From JAVWMQ01 sp036637375 (lineage in GTDB: Bacteria; Bacillota; Clostridia; Peptostreptococcales; Anaerovoracaceae), in the NCBI GenBank assembly GCA_036637375.1, contig JAVWMQ010000041.1, positions 1 to 14,393 of the forward strand: a stretch of DNA of 14,393 bases, written 5' to 3'. The position numbers were made by a program, and so were the translations under genes. The notes beneath the pieces were generated by a model that was not told the DNA's origin, ran no database searches, and was given only the letters and a program-made list of their open reading frames with translations. Shown one piece after another: positions 1-6,902 of this stretch. Positions within the stretch are counted from its first letter, which is position 1. Each line of letters starts with the position of its first letter.

Positions 1-82
1 TTTGTCAAATAGTGTTGGTGAAGAATATCAGGGATCATTTACACTGCTATTTTAAGGAAGTATGACTAATAATGTTTAGAAT

Positions 83-117
83 AGAGAGTTAGAGACGAAA
101 ATCCGACTCTCTTTTTT
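83..117 (+). terminator. Intrinsic terminator of an upstream unit
   Basis: The arm AGAGAGT at 83-89 pairs with ACTCTCT at 106-112 (seven base pairs, with one more possible T-G pair inside), and a run of six T follows at 112-117. The 16-base loop is rather long. The T-run is on the plus strand, so this probably ends a plus-strand gene lying mostly left of the window. Bases 118-281 hold no gene that I can support. Confidence 0.6.
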
Positions 118-281
118 AGTGTAAAAGTATGTGGAGAACTTATTGAAGGACGCTATGTATACAAGGATTAAAAGCGGAAAGTTGAGTTGATAGGATCGAC
201 ATTTACAAAATTCCATCTATCGGAAAGCTGATTTGTTTAGTACAATATAAGTAGAGAAGGTTATTAATGGGAGGATTATAT

Positions 282-1046
282 ATGAAATGGATGATTTCTG
301 CCAATGGTAAAATGTATGACCATGCAGCTGCATTTGAGAAATTTGGATGTTTAGATTGGAGACAACATGCTAATTACGAAGTTGGTGATATAGTATATAT
401 TTATTGTACAAAACCATATCAAAGAGTTAAATATAAAGTAGAAGTTTTAAAAACGGATATGCAGTTTTCTGAATGCCAAGATGATAAGGACTTTTGGTTT
501 AGAATGGATGAATATGAAAATTCTAAAGCAGGAAGATATGCAAAACTAAAACTAATTGAGCAAGTGGATACAGTGTTACTATCTTTAGAATACTTGAAAA
601 AACATGGTTTAAAGGCAGCACCCCAAGGTCCTTTAAAGGTAAAAGAAGAGCTAAGCGAGTATATTGATTTATATATGAATGATATAGTTAGTGATGGCGT
701 TTTTCCAGATTCAGATGTTTCTTCTATAATAAAAGAAGGTGCAGTTGTTTCTGTAAAGGTGAACAAGTATGAAAGAAGTTCAATTGCTAGACAGAAATGC
801 ATTGAATATCACGGAACAACCTGTAAAATATGTGGCTTTAATTTTAAGGAGCATTACGAGGATATAGGGGAAGATTTTATTCACGTTCACCATATAATTC
901 CTGTTAGCGAAATTGGAAAAGAATATGTAATAGATTATAAAAAGGATCTCATTCCAGTGTGTCCTAATTGCCATGCGATGCTACATAGGAAAGATAAGGA
1001 AGGAAAATTGTTATCAGTTAAACAATTAATAGATTTGGTTAAATAA
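282..1046 (+). CDS. EVE-like / HNH endonuclease
   Basis: A 254-residue protein in two parts. The first 110 residues or so (MKWMISANGKMYDH, then GDIVYIY at 35-41) resemble the EVE/PUA-like fold that binds modified bases; this assignment is by eye and moderate. Residues 165-240 are a clear HNH domain of McrA type: zinc pairs C181/C184 and C227/C230, catalytic HVHH at 201-204 followed by IIP, then DLIPVCPNCH and H235. Families with this layout are typically modification-dependent restriction enzymes, cutting DNA carrying methylated or otherwise altered bases. I prefer the start at 282 over an in-frame ATG at 267, because GGGAGG (269-274) sits seven bases before it and the conserved N-terminus begins there. 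A second nuclease-like gene follows 143 bases later. The substrate is not known. Confidence 0.85.
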   Translation: MKWMISANGKMYDHAAAFEKFGCLDWRQHANYEVGDIVYIYCTKPYQRVKYKVEVLKTDMQFSECQDDKDFWFRMDEYENSKAGRYAKLKLIEQVDTVLLSLEYLKKHGLKAAPQGPLKVKEELSEYIDLYMNDIVSDGVFPDSDVSSIIKEGAVVSVKVNKYERSSIARQKCIEYHGTTCKICGFNFKEHYEDIGEDFIHVHHIIPVSEIGKEYVIDYKKDLIPVCPNCHAMLHRKDKEGKLLSVKQLIDLVK

Positions 1047-1189
1047 CTAGTAAAATATATTAATATTAATGAAGATAGAACAAAAGAAAATTGTGGAAAG
1101 TAGGTATAATAAATGGCAGGCAAAATTCGTGGAAGAATGGATGTTTACAAAGCCAACATTTAATATAAAGATTAGGAGGGTGATAGGAT

Positions 1190-1669
1190 ATGAGTTGTAA
1201 AAAGAAAATTTTGGAGTATGTAATAAATAAGTCTTTACTAGATTTATATTATAGAGATGAATACTTAATCTGTACTAAGCCAGTAGACTCAGATGACAAT
1301 AGTCATGTTTGTGAAAGGGCTATTGTATTTAGGTTTGGAATATACCTTCAAAATTATATGAATGAATTGCCTGAATTAAGAGAGTATAATTTGGATTGTG
1401 AATATAATAGAAAAGGATATTCAAAAAAAAGTTTACCAAATTCTCCGAATGGGACTTACCCTGATATTATATTGCACAAAAGAGGTAATCGCGACAATTT
1501 ATTAGTCATCGAATTCAAGACTTGGTGGAATCGTAACATCGATAATGATATCAAAAAAATAAAAGATTTTTTGGATGAAATGGGAAAATATAAATATAGA
1601 TACGGTTTATCAATTGTATTGGGGAAAACAAAGCCAACGTTAAACTGGGTAGATGCAGAAAATGAATGA
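1190..1669 (+). CDS. Small PD-(D/E)XK nuclease-like protein
   Basis: A 159-residue protein that I do not recognise as a named family. It shows the pattern of the PD-(D/E)XK nuclease fold: Glu42 in a helix-like stretch, then P91-D92 in a strand (YPDIIL), then E108-F-K110 at the end of the hydrophobic strand LLVIEFK, followed by a Lys-rich helix (residues 118-131). There is no signal peptide or membrane segment. It starts at ATG 1190 behind AGGAGGG (1174-1180). It follows the EVE-like/HNH gene on the same strand, so the two may form one restriction or defence unit, but the 143-base gap leaves this open. It is short for a complete restriction enzyme and could be a partner subunit or a decayed nuclease. 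The domain call is by motif only. Confidence 0.6.
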   Translation: MSCKKKILEYVINKSLLDLYYRDEYLICTKPVDSDDNSHVCERAIVFRFGIYLQNYMNELPELREYNLDCEYNRKGYSKKSLPNSPNGTYPDIILHKRGNRDNLLVIEFKTWWNRNIDNDIKKIKDFLDEMGKYKYRYGLSIVLGKTKPTLNWVDAENE

Positions 1670-1716
1670 AAAAAAGGTTGATTTATACACCCCCACAAAT
1701 TATGAAAAACAACAAA

Positions 1717-1730
1717 AGAACGCTTGTTCT
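1717..1730. promoter_or_regulatory. LexA (SOS) box
   Basis: The perfect palindrome arms AGAAC and GTTCT around GCTT contain GAAC-N4-GTTC, the core of the Firmicutes LexA site. It overlaps the -35 hexamer of the promoter that follows, so a bound repressor would block RNA polymerase. The downstream gene is a translesion polymerase, a standard SOS target. Confidence 0.9.
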
Positions 1731-1752
1731 TTTTCTTTCGTTGATATATAAT
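1724..1752 (+). promoter_or_regulatory. Sigma-A promoter of the polymerase operon
   Basis: A -35 box TTGTTC (1724-1729) lies 17 bases before a perfect -10 box TATAAT (1747-1752). Transcription should begin near 1759, 20 to 25 bases before the polymerase start codon. The -35 box lies inside the LexA palindrome. Confidence 0.85.
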
Positions 1753-1781
1753 ATATCTAAGAATAGAAATGGAGGCATAGT

Positions 1782-3311
1782 ATGAATGAATCAAACCATA
1801 TTTATGTTGCAATCGATCTAAAATCGTTTTACGCTTCCGTAGAATGTATGGAACGACAGCTCAATCCTTTAACCACAAATTTGGTGGTTGCAGATGCAAG
1901 CCGTACCCAAAAGACTATCTGTCTGGCAGTATCACCATCTCTAAAAGCTTATGGGATTCCAGGACGTGCAAGATTATTTGAGGTGTTGCAAAAACTTAAA
2001 GAAGTAAATGCTATTAGACAGACCAAAGCACCAAGACGTAAGTTTACAGGTAGTTCCTATGATGATGTTGAATTAAAAGCTAATACATCTTTGGCAATAG
2101 ATTTCATCACAGCACCGCCACAGATGGCAAGGTATATGGAGTACAGTGCCCAGATTTACAATACATATTTGAAATTCGTTGCACCGGAGGATATTCACGT
2201 TTATTCTATTGATGAGGTATTTATAGATGTAACTGCATATCTTGATACATATAATCTAACTGCTCGTGAACTAGCAAAAATGATAATACGAGAGGTTCTG
2301 CAGACCACAGGTATTACTGCTACAGCAGGTATTGGAACAAATCTGTATTTATGCAAGGTTGCCATGGATATTGGAGCGAAACACGTTATGCCAGATCAAG
2401 ACGGAGTGAGAATTGCCGAGCTAGACGAAATATCTTATCGCCATAATTTGTGGTCACATCGTCCACTCACTGATTTTTGGAGAGTTGGCAAAGGATATGC
2501 AAAGAAACTAGAAGCAAATGGATTATTTACTATGGGAGATGTGGCACGATGTTCTTTAGGCAAGCCAAATGAATTTCATAGCGAAGAACTATTGTATAAA
2601 TTGTTTGGTGTCAACGCAGAGCTATTAATTGATCATGCTTGGGGATGGGAACCATGCACTATTGCAGAAATAAAGAAATATAAGCCATCAAATAATAGTA
2701 TAGGTAGCGGGCAAGTGCTACAGTCGCCTTACTCCTTCAAAAAAGCCAAGCTTATTGTCAGAGAAATGACAGATCTTTTGGTGTTAGATTTAGTAGATAA
2801 AGGACTTGTGACTGATCAAATGGTATTAACTGTAGGATACGACATTGAAAACCTTACAGACAAAAAACGCAGTGGAAATTATAAGGGGGAAGTGACCATT
2901 GATCACTATGGACGTAAGACTCCAAAACATGCTCATGGCACAGCAAACATAAATCGACCAACATCATCTGCAAAACTGATTCTGGATGCAGTGACAGCGC
3001 TATATGATCGTATTGTGGACAAGAATCTTTTGGTACGTAGAATTACAATTGCAGCCAATCGTGTGATTTCCAAAGAGAATGCAACCCCAAAAGAAACTTT
3101 TGAGCAGCTAGACTTATTTACAGATTATGAAGCACAAAAAAAGCAACGTGAAGTTGAGGAAGAAGAGTTTGAACGTGAAAATAGAATACAAATGGCGATG
3201 TTAGATATTAAGAAAAAATATGGCAAGAATGCGGTTCTAAAAGGTATGAATTTGGAGGAAGGGGCGATGACGGTTGAAAGAAATAAACAAATCGGCGGAC
3301 ACAAAGCCTAA
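1782..3311 (+). CDS. Y-family (UmuC/UvrX-like) DNA polymerase
   Basis: A 509-residue translesion DNA polymerase of the UmuC/DinB superfamily, close to the UvrX/YqjW type of Firmicutes. The palm carboxylates are visible: D12 in the N-terminal IDLKSFYASVE block and D144-E145 in SIDEVFID. A helix-hairpin-helix-like part (about 230-290) and a little-finger domain (about 315-430) follow. QLDLF at 442-446 is a canonical beta-clamp binding motif, followed by a charged tail of about 60 residues. The family copies damaged templates with low fidelity at stalled forks. The start at ATG 1782 follows GGAGG (1771-1775). The gene is driven by the SOS promoter just upstream, and its 3' end overlaps the YolD-like gene. 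All key residues are present, so it should be active. Confidence 0.93.
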   Translation: MNESNHIYVAIDLKSFYASVECMERQLNPLTTNLVVADASRTQKTICLAVSPSLKAYGIPGRARLFEVLQKLKEVNAIRQTKAPRRKFTGSSYDDVELKANTSLAIDFITAPPQMARYMEYSAQIYNTYLKFVAPEDIHVYSIDEVFIDVTAYLDTYNLTARELAKMIIREVLQTTGITATAGIGTNLYLCKVAMDIGAKHVMPDQDGVRIAELDEISYRHNLWSHRPLTDFWRVGKGYAKKLEANGLFTMGDVARCSLGKPNEFHSEELLYKLFGVNAELLIDHAWGWEPCTIAEIKKYKPSNNSIGSGQVLQSPYSFKKAKLIVREMTDLLVLDLVDKGLVTDQMVLTVGYDIENLTDKKRSGNYKGEVTIDHYGRKTPKHAHGTANINRPTSSAKLILDAVTALYDRIVDKNLLVRRITIAANRVISKENATPKETFEQLDLFTDYEAQKKQREVEEEEFERENRIQMAMLDIKKKYGKNAVLKGMNLEEGAMTVERNKQIGGHKA

Positions 3312-3726
3312 CAAAGAAAAATATAGCGATATTATTAATCTTCCACATCATGTTTCAACACGCCATTCTCAAATGTCATTATACCAGCGAGCAGCTCAAT
3401 TTTCACCATTTGCGGCATTAACAGGACATGATGCGGCTATAAAGGAAGTGGCTAGATTGACAGAAACTCGAATTGAACTAGACGAGAATAGCAAGATGCT
3501 TTTAGATGAAAAACTAGTAATTGTGAAAGACAGATTAGACGAAAAATGTGAAATTAAGATTACATACTTTGAACCTGATATAAAAAAATCTGGTGGATCA
3601 TATGTAGAGGTCAATGGAAGTATCAAAAAAATTGATGAATACAAAAGATTAATCGTCTTACATAGTGGCAAAAATATACCTATTGATGAAATAATAGCAA
3701 TGGAGGGAGAAATATTTCTGTTATAA
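3274..3726 (+). CDS. YolD-like protein
   Basis: A 150-residue YolD-like protein. The conserved block runs from about residue 20 to 65, with LPHHVSTRHSQMSLYQRAAQ and then FSPFAALTGHD. YolD-family genes are regular partners of UvrX/UmuC-type polymerases in Firmicutes, and structure predictions have suggested a role like that of UmuD, but the function is not firmly established. The reading frame has no ATG near its beginning: a TGA closes it at 3268-3270 and TTG at 3274 is the first plausible start, nine bases after the purine-rich GGAGGAAGGGG (3254-3264). It therefore overlaps the end of the polymerase gene by 38 bases, which implies coupled translation and a fixed ratio of the two products. 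It should share the SOS control. Confidence 0.85.
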   Translation: MKEINKSADTKPNKEKYSDIINLPHHVSTRHSQMSLYQRAAQFSPFAALTGHDAAIKEVARLTETRIELDENSKMLLDEKLVIVKDRLDEKCEIKITYFEPDIKKSGGSYVEVNGSIKKIDEYKRLIVLHSGKNIPIDEIIAMEGEIFLL

Positions 3727-3784
3727 TGATATAATGAAATTCAATACAATGTGATATCACGTTTTTCCATGGAGGTGAAGTGAA

Positions 3785-3943
3785 ATGAGTTTATTTGATG
3801 ATGTAATAGGATTTGAAATCTTAGGAGGTTTTGATGAGCTAGATAAGGATTACCTAATACAAAGGGCGAGAGAACTTGGGCTAAATGTATCAGATTATGA
3901 TACATTAGAGGAACTTAAAGAAGCCATAGAAGAAGTAGAATAG
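3785..3943 (+). CDS. Small acidic hypothetical protein, 52 residues
   Basis: A short frame beginning MSLFDDVIGFEILGG and ending in the acidic helix LEELKEAIEEVE. It contains about 17 Asp and Glu against five Lys and Arg. A clear ribosome binding site, GGAGG (3771-3775), lies nine bases before ATG 3785. It lies 58 bases after the YolD-like gene with no terminator between, so it is probably the last gene of the SOS unit. The strong site, the ordinary codon choice and a sensible amphipathic C-terminus argue that it is real. I do not recognise the family. A small acidic protein beside a polymerase could be an adaptor or DNA mimic, but that is speculation. Confidence 0.65.
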   Translation: MSLFDDVIGFEILGGFDELDKDYLIQRARELGLNVSDYDTLEELKEAIEEVE

Positions 3944-4002
3944 AGTGATAAATCGCCGTAATTCCCTTTGAGCCTTAAGTGGTTATAACAGGAGACTAAA
4001 AC

Positions 4003-4656
4003 ATGAATATATTAGAAATCATAAAGCAACGTCATAGTGTGAGACAATACAAAGACCAAGAAATTCAAGAGACAGTCAGAATTAGCTTAGAGAAGTCAAT
4101 TTCACAGATAAATAAGGAGAGTGGACTTAATATTCAGGTTTTATTTGACGAGCCCAAATGTTTTAACTGCAAAATGGCGCATTATGGTAAATTTAGTGGT
4201 GTAAGCAATTACATAGCATTAATAGGCTCCAAAAGTTCAAGCCTTGAGGAAACTTGCGGATATTATGGTGAAAAGATAGTACTTATAGCGCAAGAACTAG
4301 GCTTAAATACTTGTTGGGTTGCGATGACACGCGGCAAGAGCGCTGCAAAGATTCAAAGTGGTGAAAAATTAGTTTGCATTATTGCTCTTGGTTATGGGGA
4401 AAACCAAGGTACCCCTCATAAAGTTAAGTCAATAGGAGAGGTATGTAATTGGGAAGGCAATATGCCAGAATGGTTTATGACAGGGATTGAAGCTGCACTT
4501 TTGGCTCCAACTGCAATAAATCAGCAAAAGTTCTACTTTTCATTAAAAGGTGGAACCGTCAAGGCAATGGTTAAGGGTATAGGGTTTTGTACAAAGATAG
4601 ATTTAGGCATTGTTAAGTATCATTTTGAGGCAGCATCTGGACACAAGGTGATTTAA
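4003..4656 (+). CDS. Nitroreductase family protein (TM1586-like)
   Basis: A 217-residue FMN-dependent oxidoreductase of the nitroreductase superfamily. The N-terminal RHSVRQY (10-16) is the usual FMN-phosphate binding signature, and the C-terminal APTAINQQ (168-175) plus the two-lobed layout point to the single-chain, internally duplicated TM1586-like group. Members reduce nitroaromatics, quinones or flavins with NAD(P)H; the natural substrate here cannot be told. Several Cys occur (C53, C56, C85, C104), but they form no recognised cluster motif. The start at ATG 4003 follows AGGAG (3990-3994). The gene stands 59 bases after the small acidic gene and converges on the acetyltransferase, with 17 bases between the stop codons and no evident terminator. 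Confidence 0.85.
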   Translation: MNILEIIKQRHSVRQYKDQEIQETVRISLEKSISQINKESGLNIQVLFDEPKCFNCKMAHYGKFSGVSNYIALIGSKSSSLEETCGYYGEKIVLIAQELGLNTCWVAMTRGKSAAKIQSGEKLVCIIALGYGENQGTPHKVKSIGEVCNWEGNMPEWFMTGIEAALLAPTAINQQKFYFSLKGGTVKAMVKGIGFCTKIDLGIVKYHFEAASGHKVI

Positions 4657-4673
4657 TACTGCTAGGCGTTATT

Positions 4674-5315
4674 TCATATTTCAAAGCTATCTATAAACTT
4701 CTGTAAATCATTTACAAACCTGCTAACGTGAAAACCGTCACAAACGGCATGATGCACCTGAATTGCCAAAGGTAATAGTGTTTTTTTGCCATGGTCAAAA
4801 TATTTACCAAAGGTAAAAATAGGTGGAAAGTAGTCATATCCCTTTTGTAGATTTAAGTTGAACCCAGTAAACTTACTCCAGGGAATAGCAGAGACGTTAA
4901 ATACATTTCTATCAGTTAAAGGCTTAGAGTTTACACAGTCGCCATGATATTTATCCATATCCATAGTATAGTTTTTCAAAAATTCATCAAAAGTGGGAGC
5001 ATACTCTGTCCACACATTGGTGAATGTTTCTGTTTCATTATGAAAAACTGTGAAACAAGGGTTTGAAATGTCATAATAGCCAGTATTCCCATCTTCATCT
5101 AGGTCCATACGAAATTCTTTATGCTTATTAACAATAGAACTAAGAGCAAACAAAATACTTGGGAAGAACTTAATATTTGCAGATTTAGTACTAGTTAATA
5201 ATGTTGTAATATTTAGATTTACAGTCATACTGTAAGTGCAAGGTACATCGGTATAATAAAGAGAATAGCTTTCCTTTCTATTCCACGTTGAAATGTCTAT
5301 TTTGTTAAATGCCAT
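4674..5315 (-). CDS. cat: Type A chloramphenicol O-acetyltransferase
   Basis: A 213-residue cytoplasmic enzyme of the trimeric type A CAT family, which transfers acetyl from acetyl-CoA to the 3-hydroxyl of chloramphenicol and inactivates it. The diagnostic active site HHAVCDG is at 188-194, with H189 as the general base and D193 as its structural partner. SAIPW at 142-146 carries the conserved transition-state Ser, and TGFNLN and the N-terminal FNKIDISTW block also match the family. Length is typical. A TTG at 5327 would add four residues, but ATG 5315 has GGAGG (5321-5325) five bases upstream and matches family N-termini. No clear promoter or translational attenuator leader was seen, unlike the inducible plasmid cat genes. 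It may be a chromosomal xenobiotic acetyltransferase with another substrate. Confidence 0.9.
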   Translation of the reverse strand: MAFNKIDISTWNRKESYSLYYTDVPCTYSMTVNLNITTLLTSTKSANIKFFPSILFALSSIVNKHKEFRMDLDEDGNTGYYDISNPCFTVFHNETETFTNVWTEYAPTFDEFLKNYTMDMDKYHGDCVNSKPLTDRNVFNVSAIPWSKFTGFNLNLQKGYDYFPPIFTFGKYFDHGKKTLLPLAIQVHHAVCDGFHVSRFVNDLQKFIDSFEI

Positions 5316-5411
5316 AATTGCCTCCAAGGTATAATTGCAATACTTTTGTAACGTATTATTAAATTATATCAACTTACAAACTTTTTACTACCGTTTTTTT
5401 ATTATTTGGTG

Positions 5412-5417
5412 TATAAT
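5412..5417 (+). promoter_or_regulatory. Possible -10 box of the MATE leader
   Basis: A perfect TATAAT preceded directly by TG would place a transcript start near 5424, about 16 bases before the first leader hairpin. No good -35 hexamer is present at the usual distance, so the promoter call is tentative. Confidence 0.4.
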
Positions 5418-5439
5418 AATTTTAATTATTTAAGATAAT

Positions 5440-5500
5440 CAACCCGCCGGGGTTGTAATTGTGCAGTAGGCCTATGTAGCACAACATAGGGCTATTTTTT
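5440..5500 (+). promoter_or_regulatory. Candidate guanidine-IV (mepA motif) riboswitch
   Basis: The leader holds two adjacent hairpins and a terminator. P1 pairs CAACCC (5440-5445) with GGGTTG (5450-5455) around the loop GCCG. P2 pairs TTGTGC (5459-5464) with GCACAA (5479-5484) around a 14-base loop. That loop contains GGCC, which could kiss the GCC of the P1 loop. P2 uses bases needed by the terminator at 5467-5494, so the two folds exclude each other and ligand binding would switch transcription on. The guanidine-IV riboswitch is known upstream of MATE exporters in Clostridia, with two hairpins joined by a kissing loop and a terminator. The location and architecture match; I have not compared base by base with the covariance model. 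Confidence 0.7.
5467..5500 (+). terminator. Regulated terminator in the MATE leader
   Basis: TAGGCCTATGT (5467-5477) pairs with ACATAGGGCTA (5484-5494), with one G-G mismatch, around the loop AGCACA, followed by six T (5495-5500). It lies only 15 bases before the MATE start codon, so it is a leader attenuator and not the end of another gene. Confidence 0.8.
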
Positions 5501-5515
5501 GTTTAGGGGGATCAA

Positions 5516-6826
5516 ATGAATATATCCAATTGTTTTAAAGAATTTGCCAAATATTCATCTTTGAATGTTCTTGGTATGATTGCGCTATCATGCTACATAT
5601 TAGCAGATACTTTTTTTGTTTCAAAAGGTGTTGGCACTAATGGTTTAGCTGCTCTTAATCTGGCAATTCCAATATATAGTTTTATTCATGGGAGTGGACT
5701 TATGATTGGAATAGGTGGCGGGACTAAGTATTCAATTCAAAAAAGCCAAAAGGATGATGACAATAGCAACCGCATTTTTTCTAATGGTATATTAGTCGCC
5801 TTAGGATTTGGAATAACGTTTGTTTTGATTGGCTTGTTGTTTTCAAAAAAAATTATTTCCTTTTTTGGTGCGCAAGGGAATGTTTTAGAAATGTCTAATA
5901 CATATTTATTTGTAATACTTATGTTTGCCTCTGCATTTTTGATTAACAACGTTTTACTATGTTTTGTTCGTAATGATGGAGCGCCTCAACTTTCTATGGC
6001 AGCAATGATTGGTGGGAGTTTCTCGAATATTATATTAGATTGGATATTTATTTTTCCATGCAATATGGGGATTTTTGGTGCTGCACTGGCTACAGGTCTA
6101 GCGCCTATTATTAGTATGCTTATTATTGCACCTTACTTTGTTAGAAAGAAAAATGGTTTTCATTTAATCAAATGTAAAATTAATGCGAGATTAGTTTTGG
6201 GGATTTTTTCAAATGGGGCACCATCGCTTATAACTGAGGTATCATCAGGAATAGTTATGATTGTTTTTAATAGTATTATTCTTAGTATTGCTGGCAATGT
6301 TGGTGTTGCAGCATATGGGGTAATTGCAAACCTTTCCCTTGTAGTTATTGCAATATATACAGGAATTGCACAGGGGATTCAGCCAATTATAAGTAGGAAT
6401 TATGGTGTTAGTGAGTTATCTAATATAAAGTCTATACTTAAATATGCTATTGTGACTACTATGATTATTTCTGCGATTATTTATTCCGTTGTATTTGTAG
6501 GGGCGTCACAAATTACGTCAATATTTAACAGTGAACAAAACCCTATTTTGCAACAGATAGCTACAGATGGACTTAGACTTTACTTTGTCGCATGTCCATT
6601 TGTGGGGTTTAACATAATAATTGCTATGTACTTTATTTCAACCGAATTACCTAGACCTGCACATATTATTTCACTTTTGAGAGGTTTTTTTGTAATAATT
6701 CCCATGGCGTTTTTACTTGCTTTTATTGCAAAAATCGGTGGTGTGTGGTGTGCTTTTCCTACTACTGAGTTATTGGTATCAATAGTAGGGATTCTACTTT
6801 ATAGAATAAGTAAAAAGAAAAAATGA
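5516..6826 (+). CDS. MATE family efflux transporter (MepA-like)
   Basis: A 436-residue integral membrane protein with about twelve hydrophobic segments in two similar halves, the layout of MATE exporters, which expel cationic drugs and small organic cations in exchange for Na+ or H+. MepA-type features include the early stretch with ADTFFVSKGVG, the first-half RNDGAPQLSM block, and the second-half RNYG and FNIIIAMYF blocks. It starts at ATG 5516 after AGGGGGA (5505-5511). The leader resembles a guanidine-IV riboswitch, so guanidinium or a guanidine-bearing compound is a likely substrate; this is inferred from context. No separate terminator follows, and the next promoter begins 11 bases after the stop. 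Confidence 0.88.
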   Translation: MNISNCFKEFAKYSSLNVLGMIALSCYILADTFFVSKGVGTNGLAALNLAIPIYSFIHGSGLMIGIGGGTKYSIQKSQKDDDNSNRIFSNGILVALGFGITFVLIGLLFSKKIISFFGAQGNVLEMSNTYLFVILMFASAFLINNVLLCFVRNDGAPQLSMAAMIGGSFSNIILDWIFIFPCNMGIFGAALATGLAPIISMLIIAPYFVRKKNGFHLIKCKINARLVLGIFSNGAPSLITEVSSGIVMIVFNSIILSIAGNVGVAAYGVIANLSLVVIAIYTGIAQGIQPIISRNYGVSELSNIKSILKYAIVTTMIISAIIYSVVFVGASQITSIFNSEQNPILQQIATDGLRLYFVACPFVGFNIIIAMYFISTELPRPAHIISLLRGFFVIIPMAFLLAFIAKIGGVWCAFPTTELLVSIVGILLYRISKKKK

Positions 6827-6836
6827 ATTAAGGATA

Positions 6837-6865
6837 TTGACAACTTCTCTGACTTACAGTATATT
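6837..6865 (+). promoter_or_regulatory. Sigma-A promoter of the redox operon
   Basis: A consensus -35 TTGACA (6837-6842), exactly 17 bases, then -10 TATATT (6860-6865). Transcription would begin near 6872, about 30 bases before the ferredoxin start. The -10 lies inside a long inverted repeat, so the promoter is expected to be strong but repressed. Confidence 0.85.
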
Positions 6866-6884
6866 AGTAAATACTAATATACTG
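6857..6884. promoter_or_regulatory. Operator: 13-2-13 inverted repeat
   Basis: CAGTATATTAGTA (6857-6869) and its perfect reverse complement TACTAATATACTG (6872-6884) are separated by AA. ArsR/SmtB-family repressors commonly bind 12-2-12 inverted repeats overlapping promoters, and an ArsR-family gene lies in this operon. The repeat covers the -10 box and the start point. No T-run follows, so a terminator is unlikely. Confidence 0.8.
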
Positions 6885-6902
6885 ATACAAAGGAGAGGTA
6901 AA

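Noticed and set aside
2..65. Two open frames entering from the left edge, ending at TAA 53-55 or TGA 63-65
   Set aside because: One may be the C-terminal end of a gene stopped by the 83-117 terminator, but both are under 22 codons and neither shows a recognisable motif.
121..235. Possible coding remnant (VCGELIEGRYVYKD, stop, KRKVELIGSTFT in the same frame)
   Set aside because: It looks protein-like across a stop codon, but it has no start signal and I cannot match it to a family; it may be chance.
267..281. Upstream ATG at 267 for the HNH gene
   Set aside because: GGGAGG at 269-274 sits correctly for ATG 282, and the conserved N-terminus begins there.
1113..1163. 17-codon frame MAGKIRGRMDVYKANI between the two nuclease genes
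   Set aside because: Very short, with only a weak ribosome binding site.
3751..3760. Palindrome GTGATATCAC before the small acidic gene
   Set aside because: A 10-base palindrome is expected by chance several times in this window, and there is no second copy or clear promoter beside it.
6837..6902. Longer ferredoxin frame beginning at 6837
   Set aside because: It runs through the consensus promoter and operator; ATG 6903 has the proper ribosome binding site and the expected ferredoxin length.
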